A stretch of 64,000 bases of DNA from Legionella sp. (GTDB taxonomy: Bacteria; Pseudomonadota; Gammaproteobacteria; Legionellales; Legionellaceae), in the NCBI GenBank assembly GCA_031291095.1, contig JARLJR010000024.1, positions 1 to 64,000 on the forward strand. Reading direction: 5' to 3'. This document shows, in pieces, positions 26,404 to 36,900 of this stretch. The position numbers and the translations under genes are program-made. Under the pieces are notes generated by a model. It worked only from the letters and a program-made list of their open reading frames with translations. It ran no database searches and was not told where the DNA came from. Position 1 is the stretch's first letter; every line of letters starts with the position of its first letter.

Positions 26404-28485
26404 ATGAAAACTAATCATGGGGTTCCTCAGTTTACTATTAATTATATTTGTTCGTGTCTTTTAGTGTGCAAGATATCTACTACAAAAGATTTGGGCGAAC
26501 GATTTGATAGCCTGATTGAACAAATTAACCAAAACCCCAATATTTTTAAAGGCTTATCTAAAAAACAAGCGCACCATGTATTAAAAGTAGCTATTGATGT
26601 CTACAACGATGTAAATGCATTAAAGATTCGTCTTGACCCTGAGTTAATTAAACTATGGGCTGCTCTAAATGAAAACCCAGTACCACATACCTTAGTGGAC
26701 ATTCCTATTGATGATGATTTATCCAGAGTAACTCGTAGTTATGATCGTTTATCTCAAGCGCATCAAATAAAAAAGGCGTTACAAACAAGTATTCCCAGCT
26801 TACTAGAAAAAACAGACCATGCTGTTTTCTCACACATTATTATTGGAACTGGCGATACTGGCACCACCCTTTGGCTTGAAAAATATCAGGAACATCATGG
26901 AACCACAGCAGATCTATTAGCAGATGCCAAGCTTCCATCAGTGTTGATGATCGGTAATAGCACTGGTAGCTGGAAGCATGACTATACCCTTGCACAGCCA
27001 CAAAATATTCTTGAGCGTGCGCAAACAAAAGAAAACCCATCTGCCTATTTATCAACAAACTACTATTTAAATAATCCCTATGCTAATGGACGCCACGTCT
27101 TTCAAGCAAACCAAGTTAATCTGGCGAAAACCCAAGCGCCATTAGTGCACGCAACCCTACTTAAAATAGAGAAAAAAGAGAATCATTTAAACGACTGGGC
27201 TGATGGTGCTTTAGACCAGGACTATCGTGTATTCGTTGAAATTACGGGTAAGATAATAACACTGTACACAAGTGAGCTTAATATCTGTACAGGCCTTGGC
27301 CCCGCCCGAAATGCGATTGACGGTAAACTACTCTCCCATGAAGAGTATCAACGATTAAATACCTGGGATGCAACAAAGAAATTTACCCCTATAGTAGATG
27401 GTAACCAATTCATCTTAACAGGCACTGAAGAACAAGGCACAGAATCACGAACTATTATCATCTACGGCGGCGGTGGAACTGCTGCAGCAGTTTATAGAAA
27501 AGGGTTCTTTGGCAGTGATATTCGTACTGAAGGCCGTGACTTTAGCGCAAAAAATCAATCCAATACCATCCTATGGATTGCCAAACAATTTGACAAAGCA
27601 GGTACTGGTAAATTAGCAACTACAGCCTTAAAAACTGCAAAAGAACGTGATGAATTAGTACAAGGTGAACTTATTAAGATCACTCACAAGTCTAATGGAA
27701 AATTAGTGCTGGTATTCAAAAAAATGGACGCCAGTACCGATGACACCTTTGAAAAAGAATGCGATCAGCTAGTCTATTCAATTGGCCAAGATGACAGTGC
27801 CATGAAAAAAGTCTATGCAGAAATAGAACCTACTCTGGCACCTACATTTGATAACGATGGAATGATACTTAATATCAGCTCACCTGATGGCAAAGTACTA
27901 TTCTTTGGTGCCGCAGCCATGGCTATTCGCGAAACAGAATATTCAAAAGAAACCTGGAAATGGTTGCACCAAGAAAACATTGGTGGCGACGTAGGCCCAG
28001 GCTCAATGCCTCCTTCACGAGCACAAATTAAGCGTTATAACTTTTTGAAGGGGATTCAGCCAGAAAGCATCAACGCCAATATGGATAGTCAGCATTTAAT
28101 TATTCAGTACCTTGAAAAGGCAGGTGCTACTCATATAAATGTCATAAGCTTTGTTCAGGATTTACTTGAAGCACGAAAACACAGTACTTCAGGCTGCAAA
28201 CGCGAGGTGCTCCAGACGTTATTAATAAAACATAATCTTCAGGAGCTCATTGAAATTCATGGACACGGGCATTTGGTTCACAAAAAACTTGAAACTCCCC
28301 CCATGATTCAAGTAACGCAACCGAAACCAGCCCATTCGCTCTTATCCTGGTTGAAGAAAGATAAAAAGGAAACGACTGATGCCAATATTCTTCTTTCTAC
28401 GGTTGATGCGCCAGGAACAAGCATGGAAGATTCTTTAAAAGATACTGGACAAACCCAATCGCCCGCATTCAAAATATACTCATAG
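26404..28485 (+). CDS. Dinucleotide-binding (flavoprotein-like) protein of unknown function, putative effector
   Basis: 693 aa, no named family recognised. Residues 146-156 carry a Rossmann motif IIIGTGDTGTT, a second glycine-rich strand is at about 351-362 (IIIYGGGGTAAAVY), and VLFFGAAAMAIRE lies near 498. This resembles the two-dinucleotide arrangement of FAD/NAD(P)-dependent oxidoreductases. The first 140 residues are helical and lack a signal peptide. The tail after about residue 640 is low-complexity and polar, which suits a secretion signal. It is monocistronic behind a terminator. The enzyme class is an inference from the glycine motifs. Confidence 0.6.
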   Translation: MKTNHGVPQFTINYICSCLLVCKISTTKDLGERFDSLIEQINQNPNIFKGLSKKQAHHVLKVAIDVYNDVNALKIRLDPELIKLWAALNENPVPHTLVDIPIDDDLSRVTRSYDRLSQAHQIKKALQTSIPSLLEKTDHAVFSHIIIGTGDTGTTLWLEKYQEHHGTTADLLADAKLPSVLMIGNSTGSWKHDYTLAQPQNILERAQTKENPSAYLSTNYYLNNPYANGRHVFQANQVNLAKTQAPLVHATLLKIEKKENHLNDWADGALDQDYRVFVEITGKIITLYTSELNICTGLGPARNAIDGKLLSHEEYQRLNTWDATKKFTPIVDGNQFILTGTEEQGTESRTIIIYGGGGTAAAVYRKGFFGSDIRTEGRDFSAKNQSNTILWIAKQFDKAGTGKLATTALKTAKERDELVQGELIKITHKSNGKLVLVFKKMDASTDDTFEKECDQLVYSIGQDDSAMKKVYAEIEPTLAPTFDNDGMILNISSPDGKVLFFGAAAMAIRETEYSKETWKWLHQENIGGDVGPGSMPPSRAQIKRYNFLKGIQPESINANMDSQHLIIQYLEKAGATHINVISFVQDLLEARKHSTSGCKREVLQTLLIKHNLQELIEIHGHGHLVHKKLETPPMIQVTQPKPAHSLLSWLKKDKKETTDANILLSTVDAPGTSMEDSLKDTGQTQSPAFKIYS

Positions 28486-28570
28486 ATTAGTTGAGTCTCC
28501 TGGATAGAGCGCCACACCTCTTTCAGGAGTCCCTCTTTAGTATTAAGATGGCATAAATAGGATTTACAAT

Positions 28571-29527
28571 ATGATAGTCCCCCGTAGGTTTTATCAATTA
28601 ACTAAACCTGACCAATTATCGAAAGAAGAACTCTATCTGACGTGGAAAAAAAGTAAGGATGAAAACAGGCCTGGATTAATAGAAACGCTCATCCAAGCCT
28701 ATGATACAGAGCTATTATTCAAATTTGCCCTAACTGATCCTGAATTTAATGAGGTGTGTAAATCACCTAACTTAGAACCGCACTGGGTGAATCTCTGGCG
28801 TTTGTGTGGTACTAATCCCAGAGAAGAGGCAGAAGAAAACCATAAACCTATTCAAGAATATTCCCCCATGTTTACGGTCTCATCCTGCTTTGAGTTATTA
28901 AAAGGCTATTATCTATATCAGACCTATACCTCTTTAATTGACGATGAGGGTGACTTATCAGCAGCACAGTTCGAGGATGCTAAAACTTTATTACTGGCAT
29001 CAGCCGATTGCGGATGTTTTTTTGCCATGAATGTTTTATGTCGGGAAGGACTTATTGCATTGAAGGAAACCTTCAATGAAGACATAGCCTTACTTGTTTT
29101 ACACTACGCAACCCAAGCAGCCGAACTCTATTTAGCTCCTGGGCATTTATTGTTGGGCTCTGTATACCAAGAGCTGATACGCTACCAAGATAACGCTCAG
29201 TGGGCCCCATATCGATTGGCACAATTGGCTTTTCAATCTTATACCATCGCAAAACACTTAGAACCAATATCTGGCCCGATGCTCAATAATGCGTATCAAG
29301 GAAAAACATTAAAAGAGGCTAGCAATGGAGCATTTTCAACCTTTTTTGAAGCACAATTAAGGATTCAAGAACATTTAAGATTAAGTCCTACGGAAGTCAA
29401 CCACTTGAGCGCCATATCCAAAAATGAGGCAGCTGAGATTGAAGCGCGTTATATGGAAGAGAGAAGAAAAGCCGAGCAAAAAAGTAACGATAATACTCCT
29501 GAGCCGCCACGCAAATTTTTTATATAA
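28571..29527 (+). CDS. DUF5630-like protein with F-box-tail and Sel1-like features, putative effector
   Basis: 318-aa soluble protein resembling Legionella proteins grouped as DUF5630; this family call is from memory and moderate. Residues about 48-82 (FALTDPEFNEVCKSP then HWVNLWRLCG) look like the second half of an F-box. Residues about 140-215 have the alternating helix pattern of Sel1/TPR-like repeats (AKTLLLASADCGCFFAMNVL, YATQAAELYLAPGHLLLGSV). The C-terminus is Glu/Lys-rich then PPRKFFI. It follows the 693-aa gene by 85 bp. Function unknown. Confidence 0.6.
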   Translation: MIVPRRFYQLTKPDQLSKEELYLTWKKSKDENRPGLIETLIQAYDTELLFKFALTDPEFNEVCKSPNLEPHWVNLWRLCGTNPREEAEENHKPIQEYSPMFTVSSCFELLKGYYLYQTYTSLIDDEGDLSAAQFEDAKTLLLASADCGCFFAMNVLCREGLIALKETFNEDIALLVLHYATQAAELYLAPGHLLLGSVYQELIRYQDNAQWAPYRLAQLAFQSYTIAKHLEPISGPMLNNAYQGKTLKEASNGAFSTFFEAQLRIQEHLRLSPTEVNHLSAISKNEAAEIEARYMEERRKAEQKSNDNTPEPPRKFFI

Positions 29528-29559
29528 CACGCCCTATATTCAGATATTAATTTATTTCC

Positions 29560-29624
29560 CGTCATTGCGAAGAACGTAAAGCACAGCCGTGGGTTGCTTC
29601 ACTTTGTTCGCAAAGACGATGGAG
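29560..29624. repeat. Palindromic intergenic repeat, family A (short copy)
   Basis: CGTCATTGCGAAG at 29560 pairs imperfectly with CTTTGTTCGCAAAGACG ending near 29621. It is a 60-bp version of the elements at 1867 and 17912 with the middle lost. Confidence 0.6.
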
Positions 29625-29687
29625 TCTTCATTGAAAAATAGTACTCGAATATAATCCCGGCAATTGCAAAAAGCATTGTGAGAACAC

Positions 29688-30059
29688 TTACATCTCAACC
29701 GGATAATCCGAATCGATCCAGCCTTGCAATCCAGTATCCAGCGAATACACTTGAGAATAACCCATTTTTTGCAAGCTTTCAGCAACCAAAGCGCAACGAA
29801 AGCCACCACTGCAATAAACGATTATTTGCTGTTGCTGATCCGGGATTTTTTTCTCAATATCACGCTCAATAATTCCTCTACCTAAATGAATGGCTGTAGG
29901 AATATGTCCGGTTGTCCACTCATGATCTTCACGCACATCAATCACATGCATGGCATCATGATTATCTAATTTTTCTTTTAATTTCTTGGGGCTGATTTCC
30001 TTAATATGCTTTTTAGATTCAGCAATGAGGGCTAAAAATCCTGAGGCATGTTGTTTCAT
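29688..30059 (-). CDS. Rhodanese-like domain protein
   Basis: Single-domain sulfurtransferase. The domain start is HVIDVREDHEWTTGHIP, and the active-site loop is YCSGGFRC with catalytic C83; C89 follows. The 123-aa length is usual for GlpE-like proteins with a short N-terminal extension. No signal peptide, so cytosolic. It starts 3 bp after the stop of a small membrane-protein gene, so the two are likely cotranscribed and perhaps translationally coupled. The sulfur acceptor is unknown. Confidence 0.88.
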   Translation of the reverse strand: MKQHASGFLALIAESKKHIKEISPKKLKEKLDNHDAMHVIDVREDHEWTTGHIPTAIHLGRGIIERDIEKKIPDQQQQIIVYCSGGFRCALVAESLQKMGYSQVYSLDTGLQGWIDSDYPVEM

Positions 30060-30062
30060 TTG

Positions 30063-30248
30063 TTATTCCTTATGTTTAAACCAGTTTCTTATTGTAGACC
30101 AAAAGGCAGCAATAAAAACAAGTACGGTAAATAATAAAACAGCAATAACCATTTCAACAATTGCAAAATTTAAGGCATCACGAGCCACAAACCAACTGGC
30201 TACTGAACCTGATATGACTAAAAGTAATTTGATAATCCATTCAACCAT
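30063..30248 (-). CDS. Small membrane protein (61 aa)
   Basis: Two hydrophobic segments (about residues 4-20 and 28-50) with a basic C-terminal tail (RNWFKHKE) suggest a small inner-membrane hairpin protein. GGAG lies 8 nt before the ATG. It is immediately upstream of the rhodanese gene. The family is not recognised. Confidence 0.65.
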   Translation of the reverse strand: MVEWIIKLLLVISGSVASWFVARDALNFAIVEMVIAVLLFTVLVFIAAFWSTIRNWFKHKE

Positions 30249-30272
30249 TTATTTACTCCATATCAGCAACAA

Positions 30273-30356
30273 TTATGTTACAGAATTACCTTTAATTAAT
30301 AAAACATCCCGAGCAGTATCACTACCATCGATTGCGACCAAAATTACCTTGTACAT
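30273..30356 (-). pseudogene. Truncated universal stress protein (UspA) remnant
   Basis: A 27-codon frame starts with the typical Usp N-terminus MYKVILVAIDGSDTARD, then runs into unrelated codons and a stop. A good ribosome binding site (AGGGAG) is still present upstream of the ATG. The remaining 100 or so residues of a Usp domain are absent. It lies just upstream of the small membrane protein gene in the same direction. It is best read as a deletion remnant. Confidence 0.65.
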
Positions 30357-30383
30357 AATCTCGCTCCCTGCATCCCACCAGAG

Positions 30384-31421
30384 TTAAAGAAACGAATCCA
30401 AATCAAAGGTAGAATACTTATTCAATGCCTTGCCATGATTCACTAGAAAAGCATCTGCCGTTTTACGTCCTTCTTTAAAAAGCATACGAAGAAAATCCCA
30501 TTCGGCATTGAGCTTGGAGGAATAGCCTAATTTGACCATTTTTGCGCTGGTAATTCGATGAATACGCATTTTTGCCCAGCGATCGCGCTCCCCAGAATCC
30601 ACATTAATGGTTTTGCGTAATAAGGCGATCATCCGTAACTCTTTCATCAAGGTCGCATTAAAAGCAACCTCATTAAGGCGATTGAGTATGTCACGAGCAG
30701 TTTTCGGAGTTCCTGGGCGCTCTACAGGATTAATTTGCACCAGTACCGTGTCACTGGACTCGCATTCTTGCACCAAAGGCGTAATAGTAGGATTACCCGT
30801 GTATCCCCCATCCCAATAAGCCTCCCCATCAATTTCAATGGCTTGAAACATTAAAGGTAAACATGCTGATGCCAATAAAACCTCGGCATTAATTTCTTTA
30901 TTTTTAAACACCTTACCGCGACCAGTACGCACATTGGTTGCCGTAATGAATAATTTGATTGGGGATTCGTTCACTAATGAAAAATCAATACTCTCAGACA
31001 AAATGTCACGTAATGGATTTAGTGCAATCGGATTAAGGTCATAGGGCGAAAACACATGACTAGCCATTTGAAAAGTAAGAAAGGAGGGGGAATAATCCAT
31101 AGTCCACTTCCCAGAGATTACGTCCAACCACCCTCTTTGTAACGGACTAAAGCGCGCAGCCTCCGAAACCCGATACCAAAATGCCTGCAAAGCCCTACGC
31201 GCGCCTTCCGGGCCATTCCGCGTAAACCCACTGGCCATAACCGCAGCATTCATTGAACCTGCTGAAGTCCCTGAAATCCCTTCTATTTTCACTCGAGGCT
31301 CTTCAAGCAAACGGTCTAGAACTCCCCACGTATATGCTCCATGAGCACCGCCGCCTTGCAATGCTAAATCAATAAGAACGGGCTTCCCTCGTGTCTTGGA
31401 TCCTTGCGTTTTTTTATCCAT
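30384..31421 (-). CDS. Patatin-like phospholipase
   Basis: Predicted Ser-Asp dyad lipid acyl hydrolase. The oxyanion loop is LQGGGAHGAYTWG (residues 21-33), the nucleophile S53 is in GTSAG, and the catalytic D204 is in WDGGYTGNP. The patatin domain spans about 16-215; the remaining 130 residues are helical. It has no signal peptide. The ATG at 31421 has AGGTG 9 nt upstream; an in-frame GTG at 31433 does not. Legionella encodes many patatin-like proteins, some translocated; this form resembles widely shared bacterial ones, so a housekeeping role is at least as likely. Confidence 0.88.
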   Translation of the reverse strand: MDKKTQGSKTRGKPVLIDLALQGGGAHGAYTWGVLDRLLEEPRVKIEGISGTSAGSMNAAVMASGFTRNGPEGARRALQAFWYRVSEAARFSPLQRGWLDVISGKWTMDYSPSFLTFQMASHVFSPYDLNPIALNPLRDILSESIDFSLVNESPIKLFITATNVRTGRGKVFKNKEINAEVLLASACLPLMFQAIEIDGEAYWDGGYTGNPTITPLVQECESSDTVLVQINPVERPGTPKTARDILNRLNEVAFNATLMKELRMIALLRKTINVDSGERDRWAKMRIHRITSAKMVKLGYSSKLNAEWDFLRMLFKEGRKTADAFLVNHGKALNKYSTFDLDSFL

Positions 31422-31508
31422 TAATTGCCGCACCTAAAGACATACCTATAGCTAAGTTTAGCAGTCTTTTAGGTGAATGTTTGCACGCGAGCCACTGTGC
31501 GCAAGTAA

Positions 31509-33812
31509 TTAACTATCCAGCTGAACCAACAAATCCCGAGCATCAGAAAGCCCATGGTCATCCACAGCCCTTACTACAAACGTCCCAGGTCGGGCATGCC
31601 ATAGAAAAGATTTTCCCGCCTTTGTTTTCGCAACAAAGGTTTCATTAACAAACCAATACACATATGCAATTCCTGCATCAGTAACTGTCGTAAATGGAAT
31701 CGTATTATTTTGTTGCGAATTCGCACGGACAATATAACTAATACCCGCTTGTGGTGAGGTGATTTGTGGGGTAATTCCTATATTACCTGATAAGCTGCAA
31801 TCGGCCTCAAAAAATGGTGGTACATGTCGCTGTATCCCTGCCCGTTTAAAAATATGCAATAAATCAGAGGGCCAAAACTCAAACACCTCAAAGCGTGTAT
31901 TTTCATCAATATGGCAGGTACGCAATCCATTTTTGCTATTAATCGCTACTTCTCGATAAATTGTATCTGTTTTAATGGGGGATTTTCCTGGAATAAACCA
32001 CGTCCATTCCTTATCCTTGCAAAAACGTGTGGGCAGCATTCCGGAGGCGCTGCAGACTTCAACCTTTTTGAGATTCATGTGTTCGGGATGTTTGTCTAAA
32101 GGCTGCAAAGGACCACGCTCTTGTTTTAGGGCGTCTACTAACTCAAAAAATAAGGGGGCGGCGATGTCTTTTCCAATAAAGGCCGGGTTTGCCTTATTAT
32201 CGAAATTACCTACCCAAACCGCCAAAACATAAGGGCCAAAAACACCGACACTCCACGCATCCCGATATCCCGAAGAAGTCCCCGTTTTCCAAGCAACCGG
32301 CAATTGCGACCAACTTCGGTAATTTACATCCTGATGCGGTGTACTTTGCAACATATCCAAAACCAAATAACTGGCTTCAGAACTTAATAAGCGTTGCCCC
32401 TTAGGCTTCGTGTCTTTGTGCAGCAAACGCGTAGGATACCAAATTCCATCATTAGCCAACATGGCATAGAAACCAATCAACTCGCGCATGGTTAACTCGA
32501 CCCCGCCCAGGTTTAACGATAAACCATAGTGCGATTCTGAGCGTAAATGACTCACCTGCCCTTGCTCTAATAATTGATGCAGCGAAGGCTTACTTAATAG
32601 ACTGGAAAGATAAATAGCAGGAATATTACGACTTAAAACTAAAGCATCCCGTGCTTTGATTGGGCCCATAAAGTCATAATCAAAATTTTCTGGGTTATAA
32701 CCATTAAAACTATGCGGTACATCTTTTAAAACCGTATTGGGATGAATTAACCCTTGATCTAATGCCAGTCCGTAAATAAAAGGCTTTAAGGTAGAACCTG
32801 GGGAACGTTTGGTTTCAGTACCATTAATTTGCCCCCCTATTTCACGATTGAAAAAATCTGCAGACCCCATTAAACCTTTAATTCCCATATCGCGAGTATC
32901 TACTAATAAAACCGCTGCGTTGTGAACCCCAAGACCTTTTTTCCTTGCTAAATAACTTCGCGTAATCCGTTCAATAATAGTTTGTGCGCGTGAGTCTAAA
33001 GTAGTCACAATATCTTGCTGTTTAGAAACATCTGACAAAACTTTATTCACAAAATGTGGCGCGGTAAAAGGCAAGGAGTGATTTGTTTGCATGACTAAAG
33101 GCAGATCAAACATCACTTTTTTATTCTTATCCTCAGGATGCTGCTCGAGCCAACGTTGAAAAAGGTGTGCTCTTATCTTTTTCAAGTCTTGATTATTTGG
33201 TGTTCTTTTTCCAGGGTTTTGGGGAATAATACTCAAGGTTAATGCCTGAGGTAAGCTGAGTTTATCTACCGTGGAGCCAAAATAGACTAAACTTGCAGCA
33301 CCAACACCTTCAATATTGCCCCCATAAGGAGCCATATTTAGGTAGGCCTCTAAAATTTCATCTTTGCTGTAATGCATTTCAATTTGAATTGCGCGAATAA
33401 TCTGCCACAGCTTTCCCGTTATTTTTTTTGAATTGATTCCATAGTGCATCCGAGCTACTTGCATGGTAATGGTTGAAGCACCTACCCGCCGGGATTGAAC
33501 CGCATAGGTTTGCCAAATTGCTTTTGCTGTTGCTAAGGGATTGATTCCATAATGAAAACGAAAATATTGGTCTTCTTGTAATAAAGTTGCATCGATTAAT
33601 TGTTTTGAAATATGAGGCAACGGGGTGAACAGACGATATTTATCATCTCTGCTTAACGTGAGCCGCAATAATTGATGATGATCATCATAAACAGCCTTGG
33701 AAAAACTGGTGCCGTCCAATAAAACCGGTTTGGGTAAAAAAAATAATAATGCAAATCCACTGACAAACAGCAAAACAAGGATTATGCTTAAGCGTTTTAA
33801 ATTTTTTCTCAT
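31509..33812 (-). CDS. pbpC: Penicillin-binding protein 1C
   Basis: Class A PBP. A membrane anchor lies at residues 8-26, followed by the GT51 glycosyltransferase domain (LLQEDQYFRFHYGINP, GASTITMQVARM), then the transpeptidase with the SxxK Ser near 340 (PGSTLKP), the SxN-type SRNIPA and KTGTS near 510. A C-terminal BiPBP_C domain completes the family layout. The length of 767 aa is typical. It is divergent from the alpha-2-macroglobulin gene with about 100 bp between them, the same pairing seen in E. coli (pbpC-yfhM), where the two are thought to act together in envelope repair and defence. Confidence 0.94.
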   Translation of the reverse strand: MRKNLKRLSIILVLLFVSGFALLFFLPKPVLLDGTSFSKAVYDDHHQLLRLTLSRDDKYRLFTPLPHISKQLIDATLLQEDQYFRFHYGINPLATAKAIWQTYAVQSRRVGASTITMQVARMHYGINSKKITGKLWQIIRAIQIEMHYSKDEILEAYLNMAPYGGNIEGVGAASLVYFGSTVDKLSLPQALTLSIIPQNPGKRTPNNQDLKKIRAHLFQRWLEQHPEDKNKKVMFDLPLVMQTNHSLPFTAPHFVNKVLSDVSKQQDIVTTLDSRAQTIIERITRSYLARKKGLGVHNAAVLLVDTRDMGIKGLMGSADFFNREIGGQINGTETKRSPGSTLKPFIYGLALDQGLIHPNTVLKDVPHSFNGYNPENFDYDFMGPIKARDALVLSRNIPAIYLSSLLSKPSLHQLLEQGQVSHLRSESHYGLSLNLGGVELTMRELIGFYAMLANDGIWYPTRLLHKDTKPKGQRLLSSEASYLVLDMLQSTPHQDVNYRSWSQLPVAWKTGTSSGYRDAWSVGVFGPYVLAVWVGNFDNKANPAFIGKDIAAPLFFELVDALKQERGPLQPLDKHPEHMNLKKVEVCSASGMLPTRFCKDKEWTWFIPGKSPIKTDTIYREVAINSKNGLRTCHIDENTRFEVFEFWPSDLLHIFKRAGIQRHVPPFFEADCSLSGNIGITPQITSPQAGISYIVRANSQQNNTIPFTTVTDAGIAYVYWFVNETFVAKTKAGKSFLWHARPGTFVVRAVDDHGLSDARDLLVQLDS

Positions 33813-33909
33813 GTTCGCTATTATGCACCAAAAAGAGTAAAATGGCGCCAGTCTTGAAAAGAATTTATAATCTATCGAGCCAAAGCTCGCTTAACAGCCA
33901 GGATCTATT

Positions 33910-36900
33910 ATGAGCAAAAAAATAGTAAATGCTTTCTCCGCGGTGTTTGGCAAATTAAATTGGAATAGCCCTCCCTGGCTGAGCTATCTAAAAAATAAAT
34001 CGAATGCGTCTCCCAAGAAATTCTGGGGAGGAAGTGTTCTCGCCCTACTCGTATTATGCGCCGCAGGATATACTGCACATTGGTATAAAAACCGACCTCA
34101 ACCCATATACACCATCGCAGAAATTACCCCTCCAGCTATTACTCCTAATGAAGAAACCCTGGTTCCAGGAAATTTAGTTATTGATTTTGGGGTGAAAAAT
34201 AAGAATGGATTTATTAATAAGTCCGTCGCCCCGCTAAGCTTAGTTGGCCAATCCACAGCTAAGGGCATTGAAATGTCGCCAACAATTCCAGGAACCTGGA
34301 CCTGGAGCACCGACAGCCAACTGATCTTCACTCCTACTGAAGATTGGCCTGCAGGGCAAAAATACACCCTTAAGTTTGCACCGGACTTTTTTGCAGCTAC
34401 AGCGAATTTAAAATCCCATACTTATTCATTTTCTACCCAACCATTCATCGCTAAAATCGCTGAGTTAAAACTCTATCAAGACCCGGTACATGTAGAAGTA
34501 AGAAAAGCAGTCGCTACTATTGAATTCAATTTCCCCGTAAACCCTGAAAGTCTGGAAAAAAATACCGCTTTAGCCTTTCAAACTCAAGAAAAAGGAAAGG
34601 CCGGAAACACCACCGAATCACTTCCCTTCTCTTACACCTATGATCAGCATAAACGGGTGGCTTACTTAAGTTCAGACACCATTAACATTAAAGATGTTGC
34701 TCGCTTTTTACGATTAGCACTGAGTAAAGACGTAAGTTCATTAACTAAATCAGCAACATTAAACAAAGAGTTATCCGATAAAATATTAATTCCCGATGCT
34801 AATGGCTTCCTTAAAGTGAGCTCCGCATCAGCCTCTATTATTAGAAATGAAAAAGACCCCCCCGAGCAAATTCTGACGGTTGAAACGACTTTAGGCATTA
34901 ACGAAAGTGAATTTAATAAATCGGTACATTTTTATTTATTACCTAAAGATCGCCCCGCTACGGCAGCTGAGCCTGCAAAAGAAAATTATCAATGGCAAAA
35001 TCCTGGGGAAGTAACCCAAGACATTTTGGCTTTAGCCACTCCATTGACCAAAGAGGCGCTGCCAACTGAGCAAAACTATTCAACACTGCATAGCTTTAAA
35101 TTCACAGCAAAAACGCCCAGCTACATTTACGTTAAAATCGACAAGGGTATGAAAGGATTTGGCAACTTTAGCCTGAGTAACGGATATGCTAGCGTACTAC
35201 CTGTTCCGGTTCTTCCTAGAGAAATCAGCTTCTTGCATAAAGGCTCTCTATTAGCTTTAGGTGGTGAAAAGAAACTATCCGTGTTAGTACGTGGCGTGTC
35301 CGCAGTCAAATTTGATTTTGCACGCGTGCTACCTGACAATGTAAATCAACTCGTCACACAGACTCAAGGCGACTTTAATAACCCCTACTTTATTAATCCG
35401 TCGTTTAATCAACAAAACATTAGTAAAATTTCTAGTGATATTCAGCAATTTGATACTTCGGACCTAGCGAAACAGCAATATACTGCCCTGGATTTTAGTA
35501 AGTATCTCGCGACAGAAACAAACACTGCAGGCCCTCAAGGATTATTCCTATTACAAGCAACTGAGTGGGACACAGCCCATAACTCTCCTATGGATGTCAA
35601 AGCCAGCCGCTTAATACTCATTACAGACCTTGCCCTATTAGTTAAAGATAATAATAACGGCAGCCATGATGTGTTTGTAAACTCAATTACTCAAGGCGGC
35701 CCAGTAGCTAATGCCACCGTAACGGTTTTAGGTAAAAATGGCCTACCTATTTTATCTCGAGTTACTGATGCCCAAGGACGTGCAAACTTCCCTACATTAA
35801 AAGATTTTATTGAAGATAGAGAACCTACAGTATATCTGGCACAACTAAATAATGATGTTTCATTTATTCCGTTTAATAATACCAATCGCCAACTCAATTT
35901 TTCCAAGTTTGACGTTGGTGGACTGTATACTTATTACAGTCAAGACATGCAAAGCTTAACTGCTTATCTGTTTTCTGATCGCGGTATTTACAGACCGGGA
36001 GACACGACACATATCGGCATGATAGTGAAACAAACCTTTGCACAGTCCCAACCCGCAGGCTTGCCTTTGCAGGTTACCATTGTTGATCCACGCGGTACTA
36101 CCGTTAAAGATGAGAAAATTACCCTAAATGATTTAGGCTACATGGACCTTGACTTTGCTACCAATGCAAGCGCTCCTACTGGCCAATACACCGTGAACTT
36201 GTTCTTGGTTAAAGATGATCATCCCCAAAACCTATTAGGCTCTACTACTTTTCGAGTTTCCGAGTTTTTACCAGATAGGATGCGAATTACCACCAGCTTA
36301 TTACCTAAACCAGCTTCAGGCTGGAGTTCTCCGGCAAACCTAAAAGGTGAAGTCAGCTTGTGGAATCTTTATGGAGCTCCTGCTGCAAATCGGACAATCA
36401 GCGGCAAAATTCTGCTGGTCCCCCAAAAAGTACAATTTTCCAAATACCCAGATTATGTATTTGCTGATCCCTTAATGGATCCGAAAAAACCAGCCAAAGT
36501 ATTTACAGAAGCCTTAGCGAATACCAAAACCAATGATAAAGGTGAGGCTGAATTTGATTTAAATCTTGGACGTTTTGAACAAGCAACCTATCAACTAACC
36601 TTCTTTGCGGAAGGTTTTGAAGCCGAGGGTGGTCGTAGTGTAACCAGTCAGGTCCAAACACTAGTCAGCCCACTTCCTTATTTTGTAGGCTATAAAGCTG
36701 ATGGAGATCTGTCGTTTATCAAACAAAACACGGCGCGTGCAGTTAATTATATTGCCATAAACCCAGAGTTGAATAATATCGATGTAAGCGACTTGAAAAT
36801 ACAATTGGTTTCTTTGCATCCGGTTACGACTTTGGTTAAAAAGCCTGATGGTACCTACCAATATCAATCAATAATCCAATCCAATATTGTCAGCACTACC

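Noticed and set aside
29986-30387. 133-codon plus-strand frame opposite the rhodanese and small membrane protein genes
   Set aside because: The minus-strand genes have clear motifs and start signals; this frame is Thr/Ile-rich antisense translation across three separate features.
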